From assembly GCA_902728285.1 (NCBI GenBank), contig CACVBU010000588.1, forward strand, positions 124,001 to 188,000: a DNA stretch of 64,000 nt. The letters are read 5' to 3'. Positions 1 to 11,300 of this stretch are shown in pieces; position 1 is the stretch's first letter; each line of letters opens with the position of its first letter. The notes under the pieces are model-generated. The model was not told the DNA's origin and ran no database searches. It saw only the letters and a list, made by a program, of their open reading frames with translations. Position numbers and translations under genes: made by a program. This DNA comes from Clytia hemisphaerica. Its lineage: Eukaryota > Cnidaria > Hydrozoa > Leptothecata > Clytiidae.

Positions 1-281
1 AAAAAAAGACCTATATCACATGATAGAGCTCTTCAAACTGAGCAAAAAAGTGTATTACACCAAAGTCCCAACTTCTCTAGATCAAAATTTATTGGCCTAT
101 TTGTGGTAAAAAACTGATGGAAAACAGGGAATTTCCCCACAATCTGCATTAATTTATGCAAAATTAACACCTTTTTGACCACAATAGGCCATAACTTTTG
201 ATCTAGAGAAGTTGGGACTTTGGTGTAATACACTTTTTTGCTCAGTTTGAAGAGCTCTATCATGTGATATAGGTATTTTTT
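1..281. mobile_element. Near-perfect palindrome, arms about 105 bp
   Basis: Positions 1-113 and 167-281 are reverse complements with few mismatches (shared words CACATGATAGAGCTCTTC, GTCCCAACTTCTCTAGATC). The spacer is about 55 bp. The left flank is cut by the window edge. It could be one end of a longer foldback; 59385-59560 is a related arm. Confidence 0.85.
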
Positions 282-1073
282 TAATTTGAAGACCCCCAAA
301 AAATCATGAATTTCCAGGCCTTGCAATTTTGCCTGGAAACGCAAAAAATCGCCATTTACTCGTTACTTGCACGATAATATCGTGGAAACTTTTTGATTTT
401 GGAATCTACATATGCTAATTCGAAAGTTTCCATCGAAAAAAGTGGAATCTAAGAGGTGTATCACGAAAATCATTTTCTAGCCACTTTTTTCGACCTCAGC
501 CGCGCGACTATTTGATCAACAACATAGAAGATTTTGCTTGAGAAGTGCAATCACAGCGTACGCTAGTGGAGCCCGGGCCTTAACTAGGATAAGTGAGTTT
601 CTATTTCACCCAACTTAAGATGGCGCAGAGCTTTTCGATAAATTTTATACGCAGTATCCTCTTGACTATTGTTTATTAGGCAAAGTAGCAATAGAGAAAT
701 GTTGAAATATAGCAGCCAATGAAAAAAAAAACAAGCTATTTCTGATTGGTTACCTTGTGGATTTATTCACTGCGTATGTCCATATATTTTGCCTACAATC
801 TAGAAGATGTCTGCGACATTATTAGAAAAGGTCTATTTAGTGAATAATAATCATGACATATATCGCTATAAGAAAGAAACTAGGAGAAAAAACAAACAAA
901 CAGGAGATGTGAAAATCAGTAAGATAATGATACCATAACTTTTTAAATATATTTTTGGGAGGCTTTTCCAGCTTTTCCTTAAATTTTATTAAGTTATCAA
1001 GCTGCATGAATTCTTCAAGTATGTGTTTTTTTATAATGGAATATAATTTTTTTTTTCAAGCAAACGCCTCAAT

Positions 1074-1082
1074 CAATCAATA

Positions 1083-1120
<38 letters not shown>

Positions 1121-1150
1121 CCAATCAATCAATAATTAAATCAATCAATT
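1074..1150. repeat. (AATC)n microsatellite
   Basis: About sixteen tandem AATC units with a few substitutions. Confidence 0.92.
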
Positions 1151-2589
1151 ATTCCTGATCATTTTTTAATGTTTAATCTTTAAAGCATTAAAGCTTTATA
1201 AAAGTGCATGACATGATCTTTATGTGGGGGCATTTAGTGAAAGCTATGACTAGTTTAAATTTACCTTATCTGATATTCCGATGGCGTATTGGCGGCCGCC
1301 CACGCTAAAGCTCTAAAGGAGCGGACCAATATACCATCGGAGAAGTTTAGTAGTGGCCCTTTGATGTGCCGACAACAGTCGGGTTCAATGGCTATATCTT
1401 CGCTTGCTCAAGAATTTTGTTCGTCCCGACTGAACAAAATTTAGCATGAAAATGTCTGCTGCGCCGACCGTCAAAAACTAATTTTATTTACAGTTTTGGC
1501 GCTTCAATGACAAAGCAAATTTCGGATTCAAGAGGGGCAAGTAGTGAAGAACTTTTGTTAGATTTTGGTTGTTTTTGGTTTGTTTTGGTGGATTTTTTTT
1601 TACAATATAAATGTCTTTATACTTTCTTAGTATTACTTTTAGTATTCAGTGTAATTTCTGTAAATGCACCAACCTTTTAAAGATTGTTTTTTGCACACAA
1701 ATGTTGATTATTTTTTGTTTGTTTTGGTGGACTGATTTTTACTGATTTTTCTCAAATCCAAACTCAAAGATTATAAAGAAACAGTAACAGGTATGTTCCT
1801 TATGCTTTTTCAGTAAGTTTCATGTTGGTATAATCTTGTGCGGTCCTATCAAAACGACTGTTGACCGCCAGACAACTGAACACAACCGACTGACCGACAA
1901 CAGTCAAAGTCAGTCAAAGTCTGTAGCAGCAGTACAAATATGTGTACAAAACAGATAATTTTGAAAGAAATCTACAGACTTCTGTATAGGTAGTTTGTAA
2001 GTAGTTTGTAACTTACTAACGATTAACCTCACTTTTTGTGTACCAACAGAACAGCCCCCCAATTTTGTAATTTTACAGAGCACATTGAAAATTCACTTTT
2101 GAGGTCCTGAAAACTATGAAGGTTAGTGTAATATTTATCGAGTATGTCTAGGTAAGTTGGAAAAAGCAATAAATTCATGTTTTAAGTTGTATTTTCATGT
2201 AAATGAAGCTAAATTAGGGACTGTTTATGTTTGTTTACTAGTACATGAATATGATTCCGAACCATTTTGAATATGGTGCTAGTCTAGAAAATATTACAAA
2301 TCTGATGCGAATCCGATGTGTTATATTTTCTGACTAGCACCCGCATCCGATTTTGAATGAGATGCTGACTTGCTGTTGATCGTTTCCAAGCTCCTCACAA
2401 AATGTTTAAACGCGGTCAAGTCAAATCCCGTATATGCAAAACTTCCAGATGTTAAAATATGCCCGACCTTCAGAGCAAAGCGTGTCGTAGCATATTTCCA
2501 CATCTGGTAGCAGATAAAAATTTACCCTTCTTTTTGTTTCTTCATTCTATCTTGGGACTTTTTTGTCAAATTAAAATATTAACAATTTG

Positions 2590-3017
2590 TTAAGTGGATA
2601 AATTTTCGCGTGGATTAATTTTCGCGGTTGTCGCGAATTTTTCCCATTTTCGCGAAATTTAGTCCACGCGAAAGTTTTAAAGGCCTTTGATTTTCATTTG
2701 CGAAAATTAGTAGTCCACGCGAAATTATTTGGAATTTTACAATCGCGAAAATAAAAGTTTGCAAAATCAAAGAAAGAAATCAAATTATTATATTACGAGT
2801 TCAACTCTTCATTTCAATTATAAATTCTACACTAAAAGTAGTTTTTTGAAGTTTTTTGAATACTTTTGAGTGACTTTGTCTGCCTCTTTGTTCGATTAAA
2901 AAAACACATTAAATAAAGAAAACCATTTTCGCGAAAATTTTAAAGACCCTTGATTCGCGAAATTTAATCCACGCGAAATCTTTAAATTCTCGTCTCGCGA
3001 AAATTTATCCACTTAAG
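2590..3017. mobile_element. TTAA-flanked foldback (TTCGCG family), 428 bp
   Basis: Ends TTAAGTGGATAAATTTTCGC and complement. Inside each arm TTCGCG words alternate with AATTTAATCCACGCGAA. The terminal TTAA at both ends matches the target site of piggyBac-type transposases, though no transposase is present. Confidence 0.8.
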
Positions 3018-3345
3018 ATAGGTACTTTTCAGACCCTTCGGGGAGTTCAAGTTTACGGGATATCGTTGGCGTGTTAGGGTTGGACAAAAACAGCTTACAG
3101 TATTCTTACTTTTGTTTGTGGGAAGGTTAGGATATTGTCGTAGCGTTTTAGTAAAAAAGCCGAAAATCAGTCATCCTGAAATAGGAACACTATTAAGTAA
3201 TTCTTGAGCTTCTAAGTTAAATTTAAAAGTAAACTGAAGTAGGGTATCGTATCGGTGTATTTTTTTTTTATTTCAATCTCTTTTATCACCAAGAATTGGT
3301 ATAAATATATACGTTAAAAATTTGTTCTCTAGATATATGGATTAT

Positions 3346-3683
3346 CTACAATAAAGGTCATAATATTTTGAGAATTTTGGTTATTTTAACGTTTTTCAAG
3401 ATTTAAAGTTCCGGCGAGAAAGTCCATTTTGGGCTATTTCTTTAATTTAATCGAATATTTCAATTTGGGAGGGGTTGGCAGACTTCCAGGCTATATTCTG
3501 AGTCTTATTGGACTATTTTTGAACTTTTGGATCCTCAGATCCTAAGGTCCTAAGTCTCATGTTAAAACTCAGAGTTAAAACTCTGCCCTTCCAACCTACT
3601 TTAGAGCACTTACAAATCGATTGTGGTTCAAAAACTTCCCGGTGTATTTCCCTTTTTTCTCAAATATTATGACCTTGATTGTA
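3346..3683 (+). mobile_element. GGTCATAAT inverted-repeat element, copy 1
   Basis: Left end GGTCATAATATTTTGAGAA and right end TTCTCAAATATTATGACC are complements; the body is nearly identical to 20768-21116 and diverged from 15963-16285. Non-coding. Confidence 0.82.
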
Positions 3684-3743
3684 CAAGTTTTGCGTTTTTC
3701 ATAAATTAAAAAAAAATCTAAAAAAAATTTAAAAAAGGCACTC

Positions 3744-3975
3744 ATGTGGGATTACCGGGTGTCTAAAGGAGAGATTGCGCTGTCAAACGGGGCCTACACA
3801 AAGGTACTGCAGCAATCTTGCCTTCAGGACTACCACGTGGCCCCCATGAGGCCGAACGGCCTAAAAAATCTAGAGGAAGCACACTGAAGGAATCCCCGTT
3901 GATTTGAGACGCTCGGGGAATTGCTCCAAAAGGCACTATTCAACCGAGAATATTAAAATAAAGGACCAAAGAGAA

Positions 3976-4007
<32 letters not shown>
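3744..4007 (+). mobile_element. Retroposon 3' end with a 47-aa frame and poly(A)
   Basis: An ATG frame at 3744-3887 (MWDYRVSKGEIALSNGAYTK..., ending LEEAH) is GC-rich against an AT-rich background. About 90 bases later the sequence ends in a run of 31 A at 3977-4007. A frame plus trailing sequence plus poly(A) suggests a reverse-transcribed insertion. I do not recognise the peptide; it may be the end of a LINE frame or a processed gene fragment. Confidence 0.4.
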
Positions 4008-4008
<1 letters not shown>

Positions 4009-4116
4009 GCACATCAGTTCGTAGTTCGAAGTGTAAGATTCTAAGTATGTAGTGATGTCAAGCAAGTGATGTCATATCAACCTGACAAAAAAAAAAAAAA
4101 AAAAAAAAAAATCACC

Positions 4117-4265
4117 ACTAAACCACGCTGGATAGAAATAGAATGTTGAGATGGGAAACGGGCCTAAACTAGGGCTTGGTATACACGAAATGATATGAAG
4201 AATTCGAAAAACAGGGGAGATTCCCCGATTTTGTTGGACCTATACCTAGCACAGTCACCGACAGG
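4117..4265 (-). repeat. SINE-related fragment, inverted
   Basis: On the minus strand CTGTCGGTGACTGTGCTAGG matches the 3' half of the SINE at 19711-19905. It abuts a 25-base A run at 4087-4111, which is a T run in this fragment's own orientation. Confidence 0.5.
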
Positions 4266-4269
4266 TGGT

Positions 4270-5310
4270 CTAGCCACCTAGACGACTAATTTAGACATAG
4301 TAGAAATAAAGCAAAAAGTAATGGAGGGAACAAATTTTAGTTTAGTTTATACAAACTAAATCCCGTAACAATAATCATATCATCATATAACGCCTATACT
4401 GAATCACAACAGCAAGTGTGTATCATACCCTGACCTCCTGTACGACACTCGAGATGGATGGAAACCCAATACACTTCTGCACCTACATTATCTTATAAAC
4501 GACCGCGGTCTTATATAAAGTAAAAGAGGAAATTCACGATTTTTCTCGTCACATTTTGCCGATTTTCTCCTGAAAACACTATATTGTCAAGTGTCATAGG
4601 GTCTGCTTGAACCATGAAAAGGAAACACTGTCAACTGGCAGGCTGCTGAATTCTAATTTAATACACATCTCAAATAAGAGGAGAGATATTCCATATAAAA
4701 AGTGGCGCGGCCAAATTAAAAAAACCGGAAAACAGTTTTTATTATCTCAAACTCTAATAAAATCTTTGACGGTTAAAATATCTTAAATTATCTATGTCTA
4801 TGGTGTTAACTTTATTATAAAATTATCTAAACATTAAAACGCATCCATAAAATATCTACACATTACTATATCATATAAAACATTTCCTGGTAAGAATCCA
4901 AATATTTCCCATAAATTTACATTTGAGTAACAATACGTTCTTGCAATGAACAGGCTCGTAAGAGCATGATGTAAGAAGTTAGAGCGTCTCCACACAAAGT
5001 CAAAGCTTCATCAATTTTAGAAGATTATAGCTCGACCGAGCATTCGTTACATTAATTTGGTTCTAGATCTTTTGAGTTATAGAGGTTTTTCATGTTTGGT
5101 AAAGTTACATATTTGAGCCATCATGGAAGCCAACGTTTGATTTGCGTAAGGAATCTCCTCTAGAGATGATGGCCATTACGTAACGCTATCAAACATGAAT
5201 AACTTCTAAAGTGCAATACATCCAGCCCCTAAGTCTCGTTGAACGAAAAAAATTTTGAAGATATCATTTGGCAAATCACTTTACAATTGCTAGCTAGCTC
5301 TCTTTAGCAG
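4270..5310. other. Intergenic: no gene seen
   Basis: AT-rich sequence without a supportable frame or repeat, between the SINE fragment and the end of the SH3BP5 gene. The 3' untranslated region of SH3BP5 should lie near its right edge. Confidence 0.5.
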
Positions 5311-8300
5311 TCAAGATTCAATGCTGGTATCTTTGATAGTTCCGAGTTCCGCTTCCTTAGAATCAATAACATTATCTCTAATTTCACTGTCAGTAATTTT
5401 CATATTGCCAAGATCTTCATCAAGCTCAGATCTCAATGTTTCCGACTCATTAAAAGGAGCTTGAAGACCTACTTTAGTGATTTCCGAATCTGTAGTTTTC
5501 AAATTACTTATGTCTTGGTTAACGGTTTCAACTGAAGTAAGTGTTTTAGATTCTCCATTATCCACCGGAGTTTCGACAATTTCCTCTACCATAGATAAAT
5601 GATTCACAAAGTCCGCCTTCGAGTGCCGACCCCCGTCCGTTTGATGAGGATGTTTAATGACGTCGTCCATTGTTATGACAACGGCGTGAGAGTGTTTCCT
5701 TGGTGACGCATTAGAATCACTGTTAGCCTCTACTCCGGTCGAACTAGTAGCCTGCTGATGCCCGTCTTGCTGCAAAACGTCTGAAGGTAGTTCGTGTATT
5801 GGCGGAATGATCGCATAACTCAATTTCTTTTCACTCGTTTTCGTCGGCGACCCTACTTTATTTTTATCAAGAAACGGAGATATGTCAAGAACTTGGAAAT
5901 CGTCGTAGTATTTCATATTAACGCAACCAATATCTATACTCTTAGCACCGGGACTTAACGGTTTCTTTTGAGTCGGTGACCGGAGTTGTGAGTCAATTCC
6001 ATCTTCTCTTCCAATATCGAAATCAACGTCCAAGTCTAATAGTAAAGAATGCCGATACTTCCATAGTCCTGCTGTTGGTTGCGAACGCTGACGACTTAAA
6101 GCAGTTTTAATTTTCTCCTCCGATTGCCGTCTCAAAGTGGATCTACGCCTAGATAATTGGGCAGAGGGCGGCGAAGAGTCCGCCTCTGCTCCGACGCATT
6201 CACCCCTTTTATTTTCGTTTCGCTTACTGTGAATTTCTTCGCTAATAATTTCGAGGTTTTTTAAACTTTCCGAGTATTGGACTTTCGCTTTGGCGTACTT
6301 GCTTTCGAGGTCTTGGACATGTTCCTTCTGTTTCTGAAATCATTGGAAAAAATAATACGTGTTAAGTAATGAAAACAAACGTCAACGTGACCTTGCGAGT
6401 TAGGGTAATGACATTTGCTGAATAGTCCTGCATAATGAAGAAGAAATGATGAGAAAAATAAATCCAAAATTCAAGAAAGGAATAAAATGTAAAGAATGTA
6501 AAGATTTTCGATTAATAGCGATTAATTAACTAATTGAAAAAAAAACGAATTACAATTTTACCTCAAGGTATCCAAGATAGAACGCTCGTTGTTCAAAGTA
6601 TGGTCTAAAAGTTAAAGAATTTGTAATTAGAGAATTCTAAAAATTCGTTTCCGAAAGAAACTTGATTTAGTGACTCGATCAGAATGTTGCAGTATTTCAA
6701 TACGCTGCGCAAGGTGGGGTTCTATCATGAAAAAAGTTGGAAATGGTACTTGAAGATACTTTTTAAAAGAGCGTAAAAGAACATTGAAAATTAAAGAACG
6801 ACTCCCGCACCGCGCGAGCATAAATTCTTTCCTTAATTCTTCTGCGTTTGTCAGCATAATAGTGGCGCCCATAGATTTATAAAGCCTGAAGGGCTAGATG
6901 TCGTGCTTTAAGCCATCAAAGGCAAAAAAAACCCACGAAGCTGTAGAATTTCCTACCTAACTACGGCACACTTTTCAGCAAAAGTACGCCATCTAGACCT
7001 TCGGGCTTTATAAATCTATGGTGGCGTCTCTTTTCTATATCATAAAAACTTCAGTTAGAGATAAGTAAGATAATGATTACCTTGCTTTATTGACAGACTT
7101 TCGTAATTCTTTTTCGAGTTGCGATGCACGTTTTGCGAGTTCGAGGTAAGCTAACGTCGACTCGTGATGCAGTTGCTCGTTCTTGTATTTTTCTTTCTCT
7201 GCTTCCATGATCTGCAGCAAGAGAAAAATTTGGTTTAACTTCACTTAAAACAAACCCTGACGATGCAAGTTAACTACTGAAGCTTACGGCTCAACATTAT
7301 TGGGGAAAAATTAGCCCGCAAAACCAACGGCTATGTGGCTCGAGTCGGAATCAAAATTTAATCATTTGACATGAAGTAATATCAGAAAACATTCTCCGAC
7401 CATCTTTTAAATAAGGCTATTTCAATGATTAGTTTATTTGATTTTAAGCTCGCGAAATTAAACCTTACGAAAAGTAATTCTATTAAAGTAACAAAACTAG
7501 GGCTTCGTCCAACGCTGGATAAAGGGATTTATTTTACCCTTAAATTAGCATTGTTTAGCATCTCTTGCCAAGCAGCATCAAACATGCCAGGGTTGTTCAT
7601 CAACTTATCTTCTGCTATTTTGATAGTGTCTCGTGCCCCCTTGTGAAGTTGAAACGCTTTCTCGTACGTCACCGCTGCGTTCTGACATTCCGCTTGCGCC
7701 TGTTTTGGGGAAGGAAAGAAAGTAAATTAGAAAACGAAACTGAGACAAATCACTATTAAAAGAAAGAAACTACAAGCTCGAAGAAAATTCGTGAACGGGT
7801 TTTTCTACCGATTTAATTTAACAATCAGAAGAATTCATTAGTCTTAGTAGTAAAAAGTTGTTGATAAAGGTTTGTGAAAAAAGTACAAGTTATTAAAGTC
7901 ATAGAGGTTCAAACTGTGAATTGTTAACGAGTTTTTTTCAGAAGTAGGACATGGGCAAAAGTAAGTAAGTTTGTTTGTTTGCCACCGCAGTCGAGGGCGA
8001 CCGAGAGACGTCCTTTAGCTGTCTACCCTAAGGTAGGGGAGGGCACCAATCCAAAATTTTTCCACTTGCACTTTAATCATTACTTTAGTTACCCTGAGTA
8101 TCAGAGGTTAAGTTTTCAAAGAAAATAGTAACCTCTGAAGACAAATAATAGAAATTTTATCGCGCATGTGTCAATCTAATCACTGTAGAAAAAATCAAAG
8201 ATGAAGAGCAAATATTACCATATTAATGTCTAGCAGACTGTATCAGTATGCAGTTTACTATTTACGAATTCCCCAGAAACCTCCAAGTGTAGTTGAAATG

Positions 8301-11300
8301 AGTTTATTTCGAAAGAAATCTTTTACATGATCCCCAAATGTATAACAGTAATTACTAAACTTTTAATTATGGAAATTTCACTTTAATTGAATCGAAATAA
8401 TAGACAGACTTTATGTTATGATTCTCTATCACTGACTCTTTTTACAAAGCATTGATGACTTTTTGTAAGTTGTGTTTTCAACGACGGGAATAAAAATATC
8501 GACTATGACGCTCATCCAAGATCTTGGATGGTCGTCATGGTTACTTTTGTCTTCGCTGATTGCGCGATGAATAGAATCTCGATTCGTCGGCACAGCGTAA
8601 ATATATGATTTTGAGCTGTGCTTTTCACGGTATACTTTAGTTGCTGAGCATCAAGCAGAGAGGCATCAAGTACCATTTTGGGAATCTTTGGCATGACAGG
8701 GCTGGGGGGGGGGTGCCCACGATGCGCACGACGCGTTGCGCACCGTTTCCGAAAGTTCAACCTTCAAAATTCGGCGGACAAAAGATGAGCTCTAGCAAGC
8801 AGGGATTTGTTTTGCACTGCTTATCTGAATTCTCCCCTTTCACCTTCAAATGTGATCAGAGCAACGCTTTTTATCTCAAACAGAAGAAAATGGACTTTAC
8901 ACAACAAATTAGCCTAGGTTCTTCAAATTCTTCAATTTTACAAAAAAAGCTATTTTTCACACTCGTGAAAAGAACTGATCATTGTTTCAAATAACAAACC
9001 TTTTTTGATTGGCTCAACATCTCAAAATATGGTCTTGCTTTGTCGATATTATTCCCAATGCTTTTACCAAGTTGCTTGAGAGTTTTGGCGGCATCTGTTA
9101 AACGTTGACGGAACACTGCTCTCGCTTCCTATAACAATTTAATGTATATAGGGTTCATGATAATATAGCTTTCCAATAAGTAAGCGAACATGGATGTGGG
9201 AGGAGGAACGTAGCGTAAGTATGCGTTTAGTGAAAAGTAGAAACGAAGAACCTTTTGTGTTCAGGAATATGGGTGTTGTTTCGTAAAAAATACATTGATA
9301 CAGGTACAATAATTGTTAGTAAATTGTGATAAAAATTATTCTCATGGTAACATAATTTTAAATGGTGCATACAAAAATATAAAAAAATTCAATTTTCAAA
9401 TAATAAATCTTGTACGAATAATCGTCTTTCCATTCGTTTGATTGTTTGTTTGATAAAAACGATTTGGTCAACCAAAACTTCTGTCGTTGCGTCCTCGTCT
9501 AAAGAAAAATAGTTAAAATTCTGGTGAATGTCGTGTAAGAATGAAGGTCTGTCATTTTGAAAGCTTTTGTTTTAGAAAAAGGATATGGGAGAGTTGTGTG
9601 AGGTAAACTATCGTGTACTAAGTTTCGATAATATTAAAATTGGCATTTATCTCCCTCTATAACCGAACGCCCACCAACTATGGATATCCAGACAGTTTGT
9701 GGATAGGTGGCTTGCCTATCTATGAACTCAACTAAAATTGAACATGAAAAAAATAAGACTTTCGAATCTGGTAAATTTTATTTAATAGACCTTGTTTTGA
9801 CCACAAAAAGGTATCGAGAAATCTCTTACCTTTTCTTTGAGGAAAGAACAAGCCCAATTCTGTGTACAGTGTTTTCATCAACCTGTTCATTGTTTCGCCC
9901 TCTTCGTTACACAAAACTTTCGCTTGTGTGCTGCTGCTGCACGTACCAAGGATGCTCGTCAGTTGAATAAATCCATCATAAATTTGCAATTGTCGTTGAA
10001 GGAGAGCTTGCGAAACTTGTCTTGCTGTTTGGTCACCAAACTCCTTGCAATTTGTGATACAGGTGGACGCGCATGTCGTTTTGAACTCTAACATCTGGTG
10101 CTGTGACTTGGGACAACGTTGGTGGTCCTGCAAATTCTCCTGGGTATTGCAAATTTCCTTGAATGAGTCTGTTATCCTGTCTAATGTAGCGGTAATATTA
10201 ACATCGTCTAAAGTCAACAAGAGCATATTCGTAGTTAAACAGGACAAGAACCTCTTTTATTTTGTTCACAGAAGAAATGGAATCATACCACCCCATTTTT
10301 ACGGCTAGGGGAAGTAAAACTCACTGGTACCGCTGAATAGAATATCATAATGGTCAGACATCGTTCTATAAGACGACAATTTATTCGGCACAATTTCATT
10401 TACAGAAAACACGTCTCACCTTCAACCCTAACTCCTCTAAAACCTTGCATTGGGTTGTCCTACAAGGTTTAAGAGGGTTTGAGGGTGAACAAGAGAGAAA
10501 AGTAGATTAAATACCTCCGGATGAATCTTGGGAGCACAAACTGTCATTTTCTCCTTCCTCTGGATGAATTGGTGCTGACGAATCTTCATCTACACTAGAC
10601 AGGTCATCTTCGTGTTTTGTAGGGAGAATGCAAGATATCTCTTCAGCAGTATCCATTATTCTGTTCGTCCTTTCTGTGACAGAAGGGGTTTCTACGGCAC
10701 CTGATAACATTCTGCTGGATGGATTTTCTCCTCTAAAAGGTTTATCCTCTTCTGCAAAGGTATCTACGAAGGGTGTTTCCCTGATGATAGATGACGTATG
10801 AAAAGATGCTTCCCCAGGAGAAGATGTGCGTGACGATTCCCGGACATCTGTTTGGACGACAGACGTTTCTTCAACTGAAGACGAATCACTTTTGGGCGAC
10901 GGGTCCCGATATGACGCTTCCCCGATAGAAGACGTACTAGTACCAGAAACGGTTTCATCATTTTCTAGATAACATTTACCACAAAGATCATGGCCACATT
11001 TTGGACACGTGTACTTCTTCTCTCCACAGGGAATGCCAAGGAAACATTCATCGCATAAAAAACAGCTGACGTTGCGTGCTTTATTGATTTCTATCATATC
11101 TTTTTCAGCTTTATCAGAAGCCTCCAGTAGTTGGTTAGTGGCTTCTTCCAGGGCTTTTCGATTTTCTTGCAACCAAACATCAACCATTCCAGCTACTTCA
11201 TCGGATTTTGATCGAGAGTGTGAATGCATAGCCACGAACTTCTGAAGTTGATCTCTCTTCTCCATAGCTTTGTACACTTTATAGAATCGATCGCATCGGG

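Noticed and set aside
33-344. 103-aa minus-strand open frame
   Set aside because: It runs through the palindrome at 1-281; the translation is a by-product of that repeat.
8512-8994. Overlapping frames of 82 and 117 aa on both strands
   Set aside because: They cover the dispersed repeat at 8203-8633 and a poly-G run; no splice or family support.
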